Shown: positions 1 through 5,899 of the stretch, piece by piece
How positions within the stretch are numbered: the first letter of the stretch is position 1
Layout: every line of letters starts with the position of its first letter
The notes under the pieces: model-generated
The model's database searches: none
Told to the model about the DNA's origin: nothing
What the model saw: only the letters and a program-made list of their open reading frames with translations
Program-made: the position numbers and the translations under genes
From: JAENZQ01 sp964553505
GTDB taxonomy: Bacteria > Bacillota > Clostridia > Peptostreptococcales > JAAYPU01
Direction of reading: 5' to 3'
NCBI GenBank assembly: GCA_964553505.1
Contig: CAZKKX010000163.1
Span: 1 to 5,904 of the forward strand
Length of the DNA stretch: 5,904 bases

Positions 1-787
1 AATGAATGTGGTCACATATTTTCTCGCAATCTCTTATGGCCTCAATCAATTTATCGGATAAATCTTTTGGATGGGATGTCATAAATCGGATTCTTTCAAG
101 ATAAGGAATCTCGTTTATTCTATATAATAATTCAGCAAAATTCATCTTTTTTTCAAGGGTTCTACCATAAGAATTTACATTCTGACCTAATAACATAACT
201 TCTTTCGTTCCATTTTCTGCAAGTATTCGAACTTCCTTCAGAATATCATCGGGCTCCCTGCTCCGTTCTCTTCCACGTGTATAAGGTACAATACAATAAG
301 TGCAAAAATTATTACATCCATACATGACGTTTATGAATGCTTTTGTGTCATATCTCCTTTTGACAGGAAGATTTTCTATAATTTTGCCATGTTTATCCCA
401 TACATGGACATTCATTTCTTTACTGCATAAAGATTCGGCGATCATTTCGGGAAACTCATGAAGATTATGTGTTCCAAAAACCATATCCACAAAGGAATAT
501 TTTTTCTTTATGGTTTCTACAATATGCGGCTGCTGCATCATACATCCGCAAACGCCAACAATAAGGTTCGGGTTTTCTTTTTTTAAATGTTTTAATCTGC
601 CCAGATTCCCAAAAAATCTTAAATCGGCATTCTCCCTTACACTGCAAGTATTCAATATAATCACATCAGCTTTATCAATTGTGTTGCTCTCCATATAGCC
701 CATGTTTTCCAGCATACCCGCTAATTTTTCCGAGTCATGTTCATTCATTTGACAACCAAAAGTTGTAATGTGATACCGATTACTCAT
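1..787 (-). CDS. miaB: MiaB, tRNA-2-methylthio-N6-dimethylallyladenosine synthase (N-terminal 262 aa, runs off the left edge)
   Basis: Radical SAM methylthiotransferase that converts N6-isopentenyladenosine at position 37 of tRNAs reading UNN codons into its 2-methylthio form, using S-adenosylmethionine and two [4Fe-4S] clusters in the cytoplasm. The visible 262 codons are open with no stop. The N-terminal methylthiotransferase (UPF0004) domain has its three cluster cysteines at C12 (TFGCQMNEHDSEK), C48 (NTCSVRENA) and C82 (GCMMQQ). The radical SAM CxxxCxxC follows at C158, C162 and C165 within YGCNNFCTYCIVPYTRGRE, and LLGQNVNSYG lies at 199-208. The RGRERSR and GQNVNSYG wording is typical of MiaB rather than MtaB or RimO. 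The C-terminal TRAM domain would lie outside the window. The start ATG has AGGAG seven bases upstream; it lacks the long N-terminal extension of Bacillus subtilis MiaB. It follows the aminotransferase gene by 10 nt and is probably co-transcribed. Confidence 0.96.
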   Translation of the reverse strand, partial: MSNRYHITTFGCQMNEHDSEKLAGMLENMGYMESNTIDKADVIILNTCSVRENADLRFFGNLGRLKHLKKENPNLIVGVCGCMMQQPHIVETIKKKYSFVDMVFGTHNLHEFPEMIAESLCSKEMNVHVWDKHGKIIENLPVKRRYDTKAFINVMYGCNNFCTYCIVPYTRGRERSREPDDILKEVRILAENGTKEVMLLGQNVNSYGRTLEKKMNFAELLYRINEIPYLERIRFMTSHPKDLSDKLIEAIRDCEKICDHIH

Positions 788-794
788 TACTCTG

Positions 795-799
795 CTCCT
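795..799 (-). promoter_or_regulatory. miaB ribosome binding site overlapping the upstream stop codon
   Basis: AGGAG on the minus strand lies 7 nt before the miaB ATG and overlaps the TAG stop (800-798) of the aminotransferase gene. Ribosomes ending the upstream gene are therefore placed on the miaB start, which suggests translational coupling. It also fixes the miaB start at 787. Confidence 0.85.
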
Positions 800-1997
800 A
801 AACCGTGGTTAATGACATATATTTTTCCAATCCGTTCTTTAATATATGCATGGCTTTTTTTAAATCTTTTTCTTTTAATACATAAGCAATTCTTATTTCA
901 CTTTTCCCTAAACCTTCTGTTTCATAAAACCCTTCAACCGGAGCAAACATAACGGTTTCATTGTCAATATCAAAAGATGTGAGCATCCAAATCAGGAATT
1001 CTTCAGCATTGTTTACGGGCAGTTTTGCCGTCACATAAAAAGCACCTGACGGTTTTCTGCAAATAACGCCCTCAATTTGGCTTAAAGTATCTACAACAAT
1101 ATCTCTACGTTTCTCATATTCTTTTTTTACTTCTTCAAAATATGAAGCAGGAAGTTTATAAAGCTCTGCTGCGCCTATCATATCTAAAGTTGAACACGAT
1201 AGTCTTCCTTGGCAAAGTTTTAATACGTGGTCTAATAATTCTTCGTTCTTTGTAAGAAGTGCTCCTATTCTCGCTCCACAGGCACTAAATCTTTTAGAAA
1301 TGCTATCGATCAGGATAACTCTATCCGTTACATCCGGAAGTTGAGCGAAACTTGTAACAGGGCTGTCATCATAGACAAACTCTCTGTATACTTCATCCGA
1401 GATGACAAAAATATCATGTTTTTTTGCAATGTCTGCAATCATCCTCATTTCTTTCATAGTTAGTACTGTTCCGGTAGGATTTCCGGGATTGGTCAGAAGA
1501 ATAGCTTTAGTTCGCTTTGTAATCCTGCTTACTATTTCCTCCATTTTTGCAAAATGAAATCCATTTTCTGCATAGGTTGTTATTGGAACGATTTTAGCCC
1601 CTGTACCTTTTACAAATATATTATAATTTGAATAGTAGGGTTCCGGTATAATAATTTCGTCTCCTTCATTTGTGATACAAAGCAATGTAAAAGTAAGTGC
1701 TTCACTGCCGCCATTGGTAATAATGATATTGCTGTTATCAAAAAAAACATCATGCTTTTCATAGTACTTTCTTAATTGATTGATGAGTTCCGGAATTCCC
1801 TGTGACGGCATATACTGAACAGTTTTTTCATTAAATTCTTTAATAGCGCTAAAAAACACATCCGGCGTACTTATATCCGGTTGCCCTATATTTAAATGAT
1901 AAACCTTCTTTCCTTTTTCTTTGGCATCTTCTGCATATTTGTAAAATTTTCTTATAGGTGAGTGATCCATACTCTTAATTTTTTTAGAAAATTTCAT
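798..1997 (-). CDS. Class I/II pyridoxal-phosphate-dependent aminotransferase (aspartate aminotransferase fold, substrate unknown)
   Basis: A 399-residue cytosolic fold-type I PLP enzyme that transfers an amino group between an amino acid and a 2-oxo acid. Family marks in order: NIGQPD at 36-41, NGGSEA at 95-100, PEPYYSNY at 118-125, NPGNPTG at 170-176, DEVYREF at 201-207 (D201 for the PLP ring nitrogen, Y204 for its 3'-oxygen), the Schiff-base lysine K235 in SISKRFSACGARIG, and EIRIAY at 367-372 with R369 as the expected carboxylate-binding arginine. Length is normal for the family. The segment after the lysine reads RFSACGARIG where many relatives have a (M/P)(T/A)GWR-like sequence, so the donor substrate should not be assumed to be aspartate. 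The ATG start has GGTGA six bases upstream. It lies 19 nt after tlyA and 10 nt before miaB. What I see is the fold and catalytic residues; the true substrate is not readable from sequence. Confidence 0.93.
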   Translation of the reverse strand: MKFSKKIKSMDHSPIRKFYKYAEDAKEKGKKVYHLNIGQPDISTPDVFFSAIKEFNEKTVQYMPSQGIPELINQLRKYYEKHDVFFDNSNIIITNGGSEALTFTLLCITNEGDEIIIPEPYYSNYNIFVKGTGAKIVPITTYAENGFHFAKMEEIVSRITKRTKAILLTNPGNPTGTVLTMKEMRMIADIAKKHDIFVISDEVYREFVYDDSPVTSFAQLPDVTDRVILIDSISKRFSACGARIGALLTKNEELLDHVLKLCQGRLSCSTLDMIGAAELYKLPASYFEEVKKEYEKRRDIVVDTLSQIEGVICRKPSGAFYVTAKLPVNNAEEFLIWMLTSFDIDNETVMFAPVEGFYETEGLGKSEIRIAYVLKEKDLKKAMHILKNGLEKYMSLTTV

Positions 1998-2003
1998 TGC
2001 CTT

Positions 2004-2008
2004 TCACC
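2004..2008 (-). promoter_or_regulatory. Ribosome binding site of the aminotransferase gene
   Basis: GGTGA on the minus strand, complementary to the 5' part of the anti-Shine-Dalgarno sequence, lies 6 nt before the ATG at 1997. A nearer AAAGG is only 2 nt from the ATG, too close to act well. The site supports the assigned start. Confidence 0.6.
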
Positions 2009-2016
2009 AATCCTTT

Positions 2017-2820
2017 TTAATGATTTAACCTCATGTGAGCACATTCAACAGTCTCTTTTATGTTAAAACTATTTTCTGTCATTTTGCTTTTCTCTAAGTA
2101 AAGCAAATACTCAATATTTCCTTTGGCTCCTTTGACTGGAGAATAAGTAAGCCCTCTTACTGAAAATCCCAACTCTTTGGAAAATGAAGTTATTCTTTCA
2201 AGCACTTCCATATGTATCTTTTTATCTTTAACAATACCATTTTTTCCTACCTGTTGTCTACCGGCCTCAAATTGAGGTTTTACCAAACAAATAATCACTC
2301 CATTTTCTTTTAGTAACTTGATAGTTACCGGAAGAACCAAAGTCAAAGAAATAAAAGAAACATCAATGCTTATAAAATCCATAACATCTTTTATGTTTTC
2401 CGTGCTTACATATCGGATATTCGTCTTTTCCAAATTGATAACACGAGGATCATTCCTGAGCTTCCAGTCCAATTGACCATATCCTACATCCAAAGCATAA
2501 ACCTTTTCGGCTCCTTTTTGCAAAATACAATCTGTAAAACCACCGGTAGAAGCACCTATATCCATCGCAATACTGCCTTTTAATTTTATTTTAAAATAAT
2601 CTATTGCTTTATCAAGTTTCAATCCGCCTCTGCCGACATACGGACAGTCATTAGCTTTCAAAAATATTTTCGCACATTTGCTAATTGCAGTACCTGCTTT
2701 ATCAATTTTCTGACCATCAACAAAAACTATTCCTGCCATGATTGCACGCTTTGCCTTCTCTCTTGAATCATATAAGCCTTTTTCAACAAGCAATACATCT
2801 AATCTTTCTTTTTTATTCAT
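2017..2820 (-). CDS. tlyA: TlyA family 2'-O-ribose rRNA methyltransferase (hemolysin A family)
   Basis: A 267-residue SAM-dependent methyltransferase. Relatives methylate the 2'-hydroxyl of C1920 in 23S rRNA and, in the longer type, also C1409 in 16S rRNA; loss gives capreomycin resistance in mycobacteria. Residues 1 to about 65 form an S4 RNA-binding domain (RLDVLLVEKGLYDSREKAKR). The FtsJ/RrmJ-type Rossmann domain follows, with the SAM-binding motif DIGASTGGFTD at 87-97. A K-D-K-E tetrad can be placed at K68 (GRGGLKL), D153 (SIDVSFIS), K181 (LVKPQFE) and E237 (GNIEYLL), each one residue before the positions I recall for the Mycobacterium tuberculosis protein. Full length and N-terminus resemble the longer type II form, but that subtype call is tentative. 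The ATG overlaps the dxs stop (TAATG), with AGGAG six bases upstream, so translation is probably coupled to dxs. The older name hemolysin is historical. Confidence 0.95.
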   Translation of the reverse strand: MNKKERLDVLLVEKGLYDSREKAKRAIMAGIVFVDGQKIDKAGTAISKCAKIFLKANDCPYVGRGGLKLDKAIDYFKIKLKGSIAMDIGASTGGFTDCILQKGAEKVYALDVGYGQLDWKLRNDPRVINLEKTNIRYVSTENIKDVMDFISIDVSFISLTLVLPVTIKLLKENGVIICLVKPQFEAGRQQVGKNGIVKDKKIHMEVLERITSFSKELGFSVRGLTYSPVKGAKGNIEYLLYLEKSKMTENSFNIKETVECAHMRLNH

Positions 2821-4694
2821 TATATTCTCCTGTTCAAAATTGATAGAACATGTTTGATGATGCCTTTTGAATCCAACTCATATTTTTCATCCAGTTCTTT
2901 TACAGTTCCATGCTCAATGTATTTATCCGGCCATCCCATAATATGCAATTCATTCTCCATATGGTGTTTTTGCATTAGAGAAGCAATACTGCTTCCAAAG
3001 CCGCCTATTTTTGTATTGTCTTCTATAGTAATGATTTTGTCAAATTTATTAAACATATTCAAAAATGTCTTTTCATCAAGGGGTTTTATAAATCTTGCAT
3101 TGATAACAGTAATTCTGATGTTGTTCTCTCTTAAGAAACAAGCCGCTTCATATGCCGGCTTTATCATCCTTCCTACTGCTGCAATACACAGCTCTTCTCC
3201 TGAAAGGAGTATCTCAGCTTTTCCTTTTGCCAAGTCTTCTATGCTGGAATGGTTCAAATCCTCAGCCCTTCCTCTTGGATATCTTATGGCACATGGTTTT
3301 CCAAGGTTAATTGCATATTCTAACATTGCGTCCAGTTCGCTTCTGTCCTTTGGGGCAAGAATAGTCATGTTTGGTAAGTGATTTAAATATGAAATATCAA
3401 ATAGTCCATGATGTGTTTCTCCATCTTCGCCCACTACACCACTTCTATCCACACAAAAAACGACCGGAAGTTTTTGAAGGCAGACATCCGTCATGATTTG
3501 ATCATAAGCTCTTTGTAAAAAAGTAGAATATATTGCTACAACGGGAACCATGCCGTTCATAGCCAGACCTGCAGCAAAACTAACTGCATGTTGCTCCGCA
3601 ATACCTACATCAAAGAATCGTTCAGGGAATTTTTTTGAAAAATCCACTAACCCTGTACCATCTGCCATAGCTGCCGTAACAGATACGACTTTTATATTAT
3701 TTTCTGCAATATCTACTAGCTTCTTTCCAAATACTTTAGAATAAGTCGGTACGGATGATTTGTCTTTTAACTCACCTGTTTCTATATCAAAAGCACTTAT
3801 GCCATGAAATATATGCGGTTCTTTTTCAGCATTTCTGTAACCTTTCCCCTTTTTTGTAAGTATATGAATCAATACAGGTCCTTTGGCATCTTTGGCATTT
3901 TCAAATACTGCTATCAATTCTTTTATATTGTGACCATCCACAGGACCTAAATATGTAAATCCTAATTCTTCAAAAACAATTCCTGCAACAATTGTATATT
4001 TTACGGCATCTCTTATTTTTTCTAACGCCGAATAAACAGTCCCTCCGGCTTTTGGTATCTTGTTTAAGGTTTTTTTCAACCTTTCTTTTAAATCCTTATA
4101 GGCAGGAGCTGTTCTTAATCTGCTGAGATGTTTTGAAATTCCGCCAATGTTTTGAGAAATTGACATCTCATTATCATTGAGAATTACAATCATATTTGTA
4201 TTAACATGACCTGCATTATTTAATGCCTCATAAGCGACGCCTCCGGTAAGTGCACCATCCCCTATAACCGACACCACAGAGAAGTCTTCTTGTCGTAAAT
4301 CGCGTGCTTTTGCAATACCTAAAGCAATTGAAATAGAGTTGCTGCTATGTCCGCTTTCATAAATGTCATGCTCACTTTCATTTTTTTTAGGGAAACCGCT
4401 TAAACCTTGAAATTGCCTGAGAGTATCAAATTGATGTGCTCTTCCGGTTAATATTTTATGTATATAAGATTGATGCCCCACATCCCATATGATTTTATCT
4501 TTTGGACTTTCAAAAACTTTATGAAGAGCTATTGTTAATTCAACAACACCAAGGTTTGACGCAAGATGCCCTCCTGTCAAAGAAATTTTACTTAATAAAA
4601 AATCTCTAATCTCATACGCTAAAAGTTCTAATTCTCTTTCAGAGAAACATTTTAAATCTTCAGGAGATTTTAATGTATTTATATATTTTGACAT
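2820..4694 (-). CDS. dxs: 1-deoxy-D-xylulose-5-phosphate synthase (DXS)
   Basis: Thiamine-diphosphate enzyme that condenses pyruvate with glyceraldehyde 3-phosphate to DXP, the first step of the MEP isoprenoid pathway; DXP also feeds thiamine and pyridoxal synthesis. From the ATG at 4694 it has 624 residues, the normal length. In that numbering: TGGHLASNLG from 40 with catalytic-region H43, DVGHQSY at 71-77, the thiamine-diphosphate/Mg motif GDGALTGG from 145 ending in NDN at 173-175, the transketolase pyrimidine domain with VGIAEQH and catalytic E367, DRSGVVGEDGETHHG from about 416, and a transketolase C-terminal domain with IEDNTKIGGFGS. An in-frame ATG at 4706 would add MRDT, but GAGGG sits 5 nt before the 4694 ATG and no good site precedes 4706, so I chose 4694. 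It follows oapA by 23 nt and overlaps tlyA by one base. Downstream of OLE RNA/oapA is its usual place in OLE-carrying genomes. Confidence 0.97.
   Translation of the reverse strand: MSKYINTLKSPEDLKCFSERELELLAYEIRDFLLSKISLTGGHLASNLGVVELTIALHKVFESPKDKIIWDVGHQSYIHKILTGRAHQFDTLRQFQGLSGFPKKNESEHDIYESGHSSNSISIALGIAKARDLRQEDFSVVSVIGDGALTGGVAYEALNNAGHVNTNMIVILNDNEMSISQNIGGISKHLSRLRTAPAYKDLKERLKKTLNKIPKAGGTVYSALEKIRDAVKYTIVAGIVFEELGFTYLGPVDGHNIKELIAVFENAKDAKGPVLIHILTKKGKGYRNAEKEPHIFHGISAFDIETGELKDKSSVPTYSKVFGKKLVDIAENNIKVVSVTAAMADGTGLVDFSKKFPERFFDVGIAEQHAVSFAAGLAMNGMVPVVAIYSTFLQRAYDQIMTDVCLQKLPVVFCVDRSGVVGEDGETHHGLFDISYLNHLPNMTILAPKDRSELDAMLEYAINLGKPCAIRYPRGRAEDLNHSSIEDLAKGKAEILLSGEELCIAAVGRMIKPAYEAACFLRENNIRITVINARFIKPLDEKTFLNMFNKFDKIITIEDNTKIGGFGSSIASLMQKHHMENELHIMGWPDKYIEHGTVKELDEKYELDSKGIIKHVLSILNRRI
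2827..2831 (-). promoter_or_regulatory. tlyA ribosome binding site inside the dxs 3' end
   Basis: AGGAG lies 6 nt before the tlyA ATG and within the last codons of dxs. With the one-base TAATG stop/start overlap, this is a classic coupled junction. Confidence 0.85.
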
Positions 4695-4699
4695 AGTAT

Positions 4700-4704
4700 C
4701 CCTC
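4700..4704 (-). promoter_or_regulatory. dxs ribosome binding site that decides the start
   Basis: GAGGG on the minus strand lies 5 nt before the ATG at 4694. The competing ATG at 4706 overlaps this site and has only a weak GAGA upstream, so initiation at 4694 is favoured. Confidence 0.75.
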
Positions 4705-4717
4705 ATATTCTCATGGA

Positions 4718-5296
4718 CTATTTAAAAAAAGTTATTTTGAATATTCTTTCAAAGCTGAATAATATTCTTCCACATATAGCAATAATAGCTTTTGAATAAT
4801 TAATAGCAATGTCTTTCCCAATGGCTTTTCCTCCCACAGTCAAAGCAGCTACCAAGCTACTGATAAAAACTGTGAACAGTCCTAAATTAATACCAGGGTA
4901 TAATTGAACAGTTTTAACTACTATGAATGTCGCAGAAGCGCCACTGATTATACCGCAAATATCTCCAATAACATCATTGCAAATATTAGACACCTTGCTG
5001 GCATTTTTTATCAGCTTGATAGATTGAGCGGATCCGGATACTTTACCGGAAGCCATAGAATGAAAAGGTCTTTCGTCTGCTGCCGCAACAGCAATTCCAA
5101 TAATATCAAAAATAATTCCTGTAATAATAATAAAAAGAAGCAACAGAAAAGAAATAACTAAATTTGTATTCCTTAGAATAATATCAGAAAAAAAACTCAT
5201 AAATACGGACAAACAAAATGTCCATAATGTTATGAGCAGTACCCACTTTATATGATTAAACCTGTCTTCATCTATTTTTAGTTTTTTTATTTTCAT
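4718..5296 (-). CDS. oapA: OapA-like DUF21 membrane protein, OLE RNA-associated protein A
   Basis: A 192-residue integral membrane protein. In studied Firmicutes OapA binds OLE RNA and anchors it to the cell membrane; the OLE/OapA complex influences tolerance of alcohols, cold and magnesium changes. Hydrophobic stretches at about 17-37, 46-73, 113-127 and 137-155 suggest four membrane spans, with a possible weaker one at 163-180. Between spans two and three lies a polar loop of DUF21/CNNM character: AADERPFHSMASGKVSGSAQ (72-91), then SIKLIKNASKVSNICNDVIG. An acidic pair D108-x3-D112 lies in NDVIGD. Basic residues at both ends (MKIKKLK and the last 15) could face RNA. No CBS domains are present, so it is not a full CorB/CorC-type exporter, although such short proteins are often labelled CorB. 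The ATG at 5296 is chosen over an in-frame TTG at 5311, which has no ribosome site. Its position directly after the structured RNA and before dxs is the diagnostic OLE arrangement. The OapA identity rests on this context plus the DUF21-like loop. Confidence 0.85.
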   Translation of the reverse strand: MKIKKLKIDEDRFNHIKWVLLITLWTFCLSVFMSFFSDIILRNTNLVISFLLLLFIIITGIIFDIIGIAVAAADERPFHSMASGKVSGSAQSIKLIKNASKVSNICNDVIGDICGIISGASATFIVVKTVQLYPGINLGLFTVFISSLVAALTVGGKAIGKDIAINYSKAIIAICGRILFSFERIFKITFFK

Positions 5297-5305
5297 AATG
5301 ACTAA

Positions 5306-5309
5306 TCCC
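5306..5309 (-). promoter_or_regulatory. Weak ribosome binding site of oapA
   Basis: GGGA on the minus strand lies 9 nt before the ATG at 5296 and just outside the closing helix of the OLE RNA. It is the weakest ribosome site in the window, so oapA may be translated modestly or depend on RNA folding. Confidence 0.4.
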
Positions 5310-5319
5310 AATTACAAAT

Positions 5320-5341
5320 TCTAAATTACGAGTGGCAGTAT
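5320..5341 (-). other. 3' strand of the OLE RNA closing helix
   Basis: Pairs with 5876-5899. From inside out: 5337-5341 with 5876-5880 (5 bp), a two-base bulge at 5881-5882, 5330-5336 with 5883-5889 (7 bp), one mismatch (5329/5890), then 5320-5328 with 5891-5899 (9 bp including two G-U pairs). It ends 23 nt before the oapA ATG. Confidence 0.85.
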
Positions 5342-5431
5342 ATTGAGTAAACTTTACGGCTTAGGTCCAGTAGGATTTCCCAGAGAAATACTGACAAGTC
5401 GCCAAGTCAGCGGTTACCCTTCAAATTTTTC

Positions 5432-5454
5432 TTTGCACCGTCGCCGGATGCAAA
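5432..5454 (-). other. GNRA-capped hairpin in the 3' part of OLE RNA
   Basis: As RNA, UUUGCA, a bulged U, CCG, the tetraloop GCGA, CGG and UGCAAA form a 9-bp stem with one bulge. GNRA loops dock into helices or bind proteins. I recall that OapB, a KOW-domain OLE partner, binds a stem near the OLE 3' end, and this hairpin is the best candidate here; that assignment is inference. Confidence 0.8.
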
Positions 5455-5875
5455 ACTGGATTACCACTAAGGCCATACTGTAATCCCCAATATACTTCAA
5501 AAGCAGAACAGTCTAGGAGATTTCCTCTGCAGATACTTCATTTTTTATCCTCTTTTGCAGAACAGGTTTCGAGCAACAGCGATAGTATGTTCCGGGCCCT
5601 GGCTCATACTACTCCGAATTATGCTATCTACCATGTTCCACTCAAGGCAGGCTACACTGTAGCAAAAATCATGCTTACAGGTTTATCCCGAAAAAAATAT
5701 TTCGAGTCTCCACGAAGAGAGGGTCAACGCCCACATGCCATTGTGGATCGCCCCCTGCTTCTGACTCCCAATAAAAACCCCTAACTGGGCGTTAGCAGCT
5801 AATATCAGGAACTTCATCGATGTGCCCTTTGACGGATTTTTAGCCCCGCCTTCAAAAATGACTACTCTGACTAGA

Positions 5876-5899
5876 ATACTGCGCCACTCTTAATCTAAA
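5876..5899 (-). other. 5' strand of the OLE RNA closing helix
   Basis: Partner of 5320-5341, see that entry. It marks the likely 5' boundary of the folded RNA, leaving only five bases of unexplained sequence before the window edge. Stop triplets here (TAG at 5904-5902 and 5897-5895) could end the upstream gene, but its frame cannot be seen. Confidence 0.8.

Larger units (their letters stand above)
5320..5899 (-). ncRNA. ole: OLE RNA (ornate, large, extremophilic RNA), about 580 nt
   Basis: Large structured noncoding RNA that in studied bacteria is abundant, membrane-associated through OapA and involved in stress adaptation. What the sequence shows: no convincing gene on either strand; GC of 45% (243 of 540 bases, hand count over 5341-5880) against visibly AT-richer neighbours; ends that pair in a helix of about 21 bp; and many internal hairpins. 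Clear stems on the plus-strand coordinates are 5391-5395/5406-5410, 5432-5440/5445-5454 with a GNRA loop, 5458-5464/5480-5486, 5582-5589/5605-5612, 5651-5655/5659-5663, 5687-5693/5700-5706, 5781-5785/5791-5795 and 5831-5835/5846-5850. What is known: OLE is about 600 nt, lies upstream of dxs, and is followed directly by oapA; all three hold here. Ends are set by the closing helix and may be off by tens of bases. The promoter is not visible and probably lies beyond the right edge or in the upstream gene. Confidence 0.9.

Noticed and set aside
465..647. Minus-strand open frame of 60 codons inside miaB
   Set aside because: It is out of frame with miaB, whose conserved cysteine motifs span the same bases.
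2854..3381. Plus-strand open frame of 175 codons antisense to dxs
   Set aside because: It is a mirror of the well-conserved dxs coding strand; its residues are cysteine- and serine-rich noise with no family resemblance.
5297..5311. TTG start at 5311 adding five residues to oapA
   Set aside because: No ribosome binding site precedes it, while the ATG at 5296 has at least a weak GGGA at acceptable distance.
2820..5320. CRISPR arrays, insertion sequences or attachment sites
   Set aside because: No spaced direct repeats, transposase fragments or terminal inverted repeats were seen; the region is fully occupied by oapA and dxs.
5366..5460. Long-range pairing TCCAG (5366-5370) with CTGGA (5456-5460) in the RNA
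   Set aside because: Only 5 bp, and it competes with the stronger 7-bp GGATTAC/GTAATCC stem that uses the same bases.
5587..5784. Plus-strand open frame of 65 codons within the structured RNA
   Set aside because: It runs opposite to every gene here, has no ribosome binding site or recognisable domain, and lies over several RNA stems that explain the sequence better.
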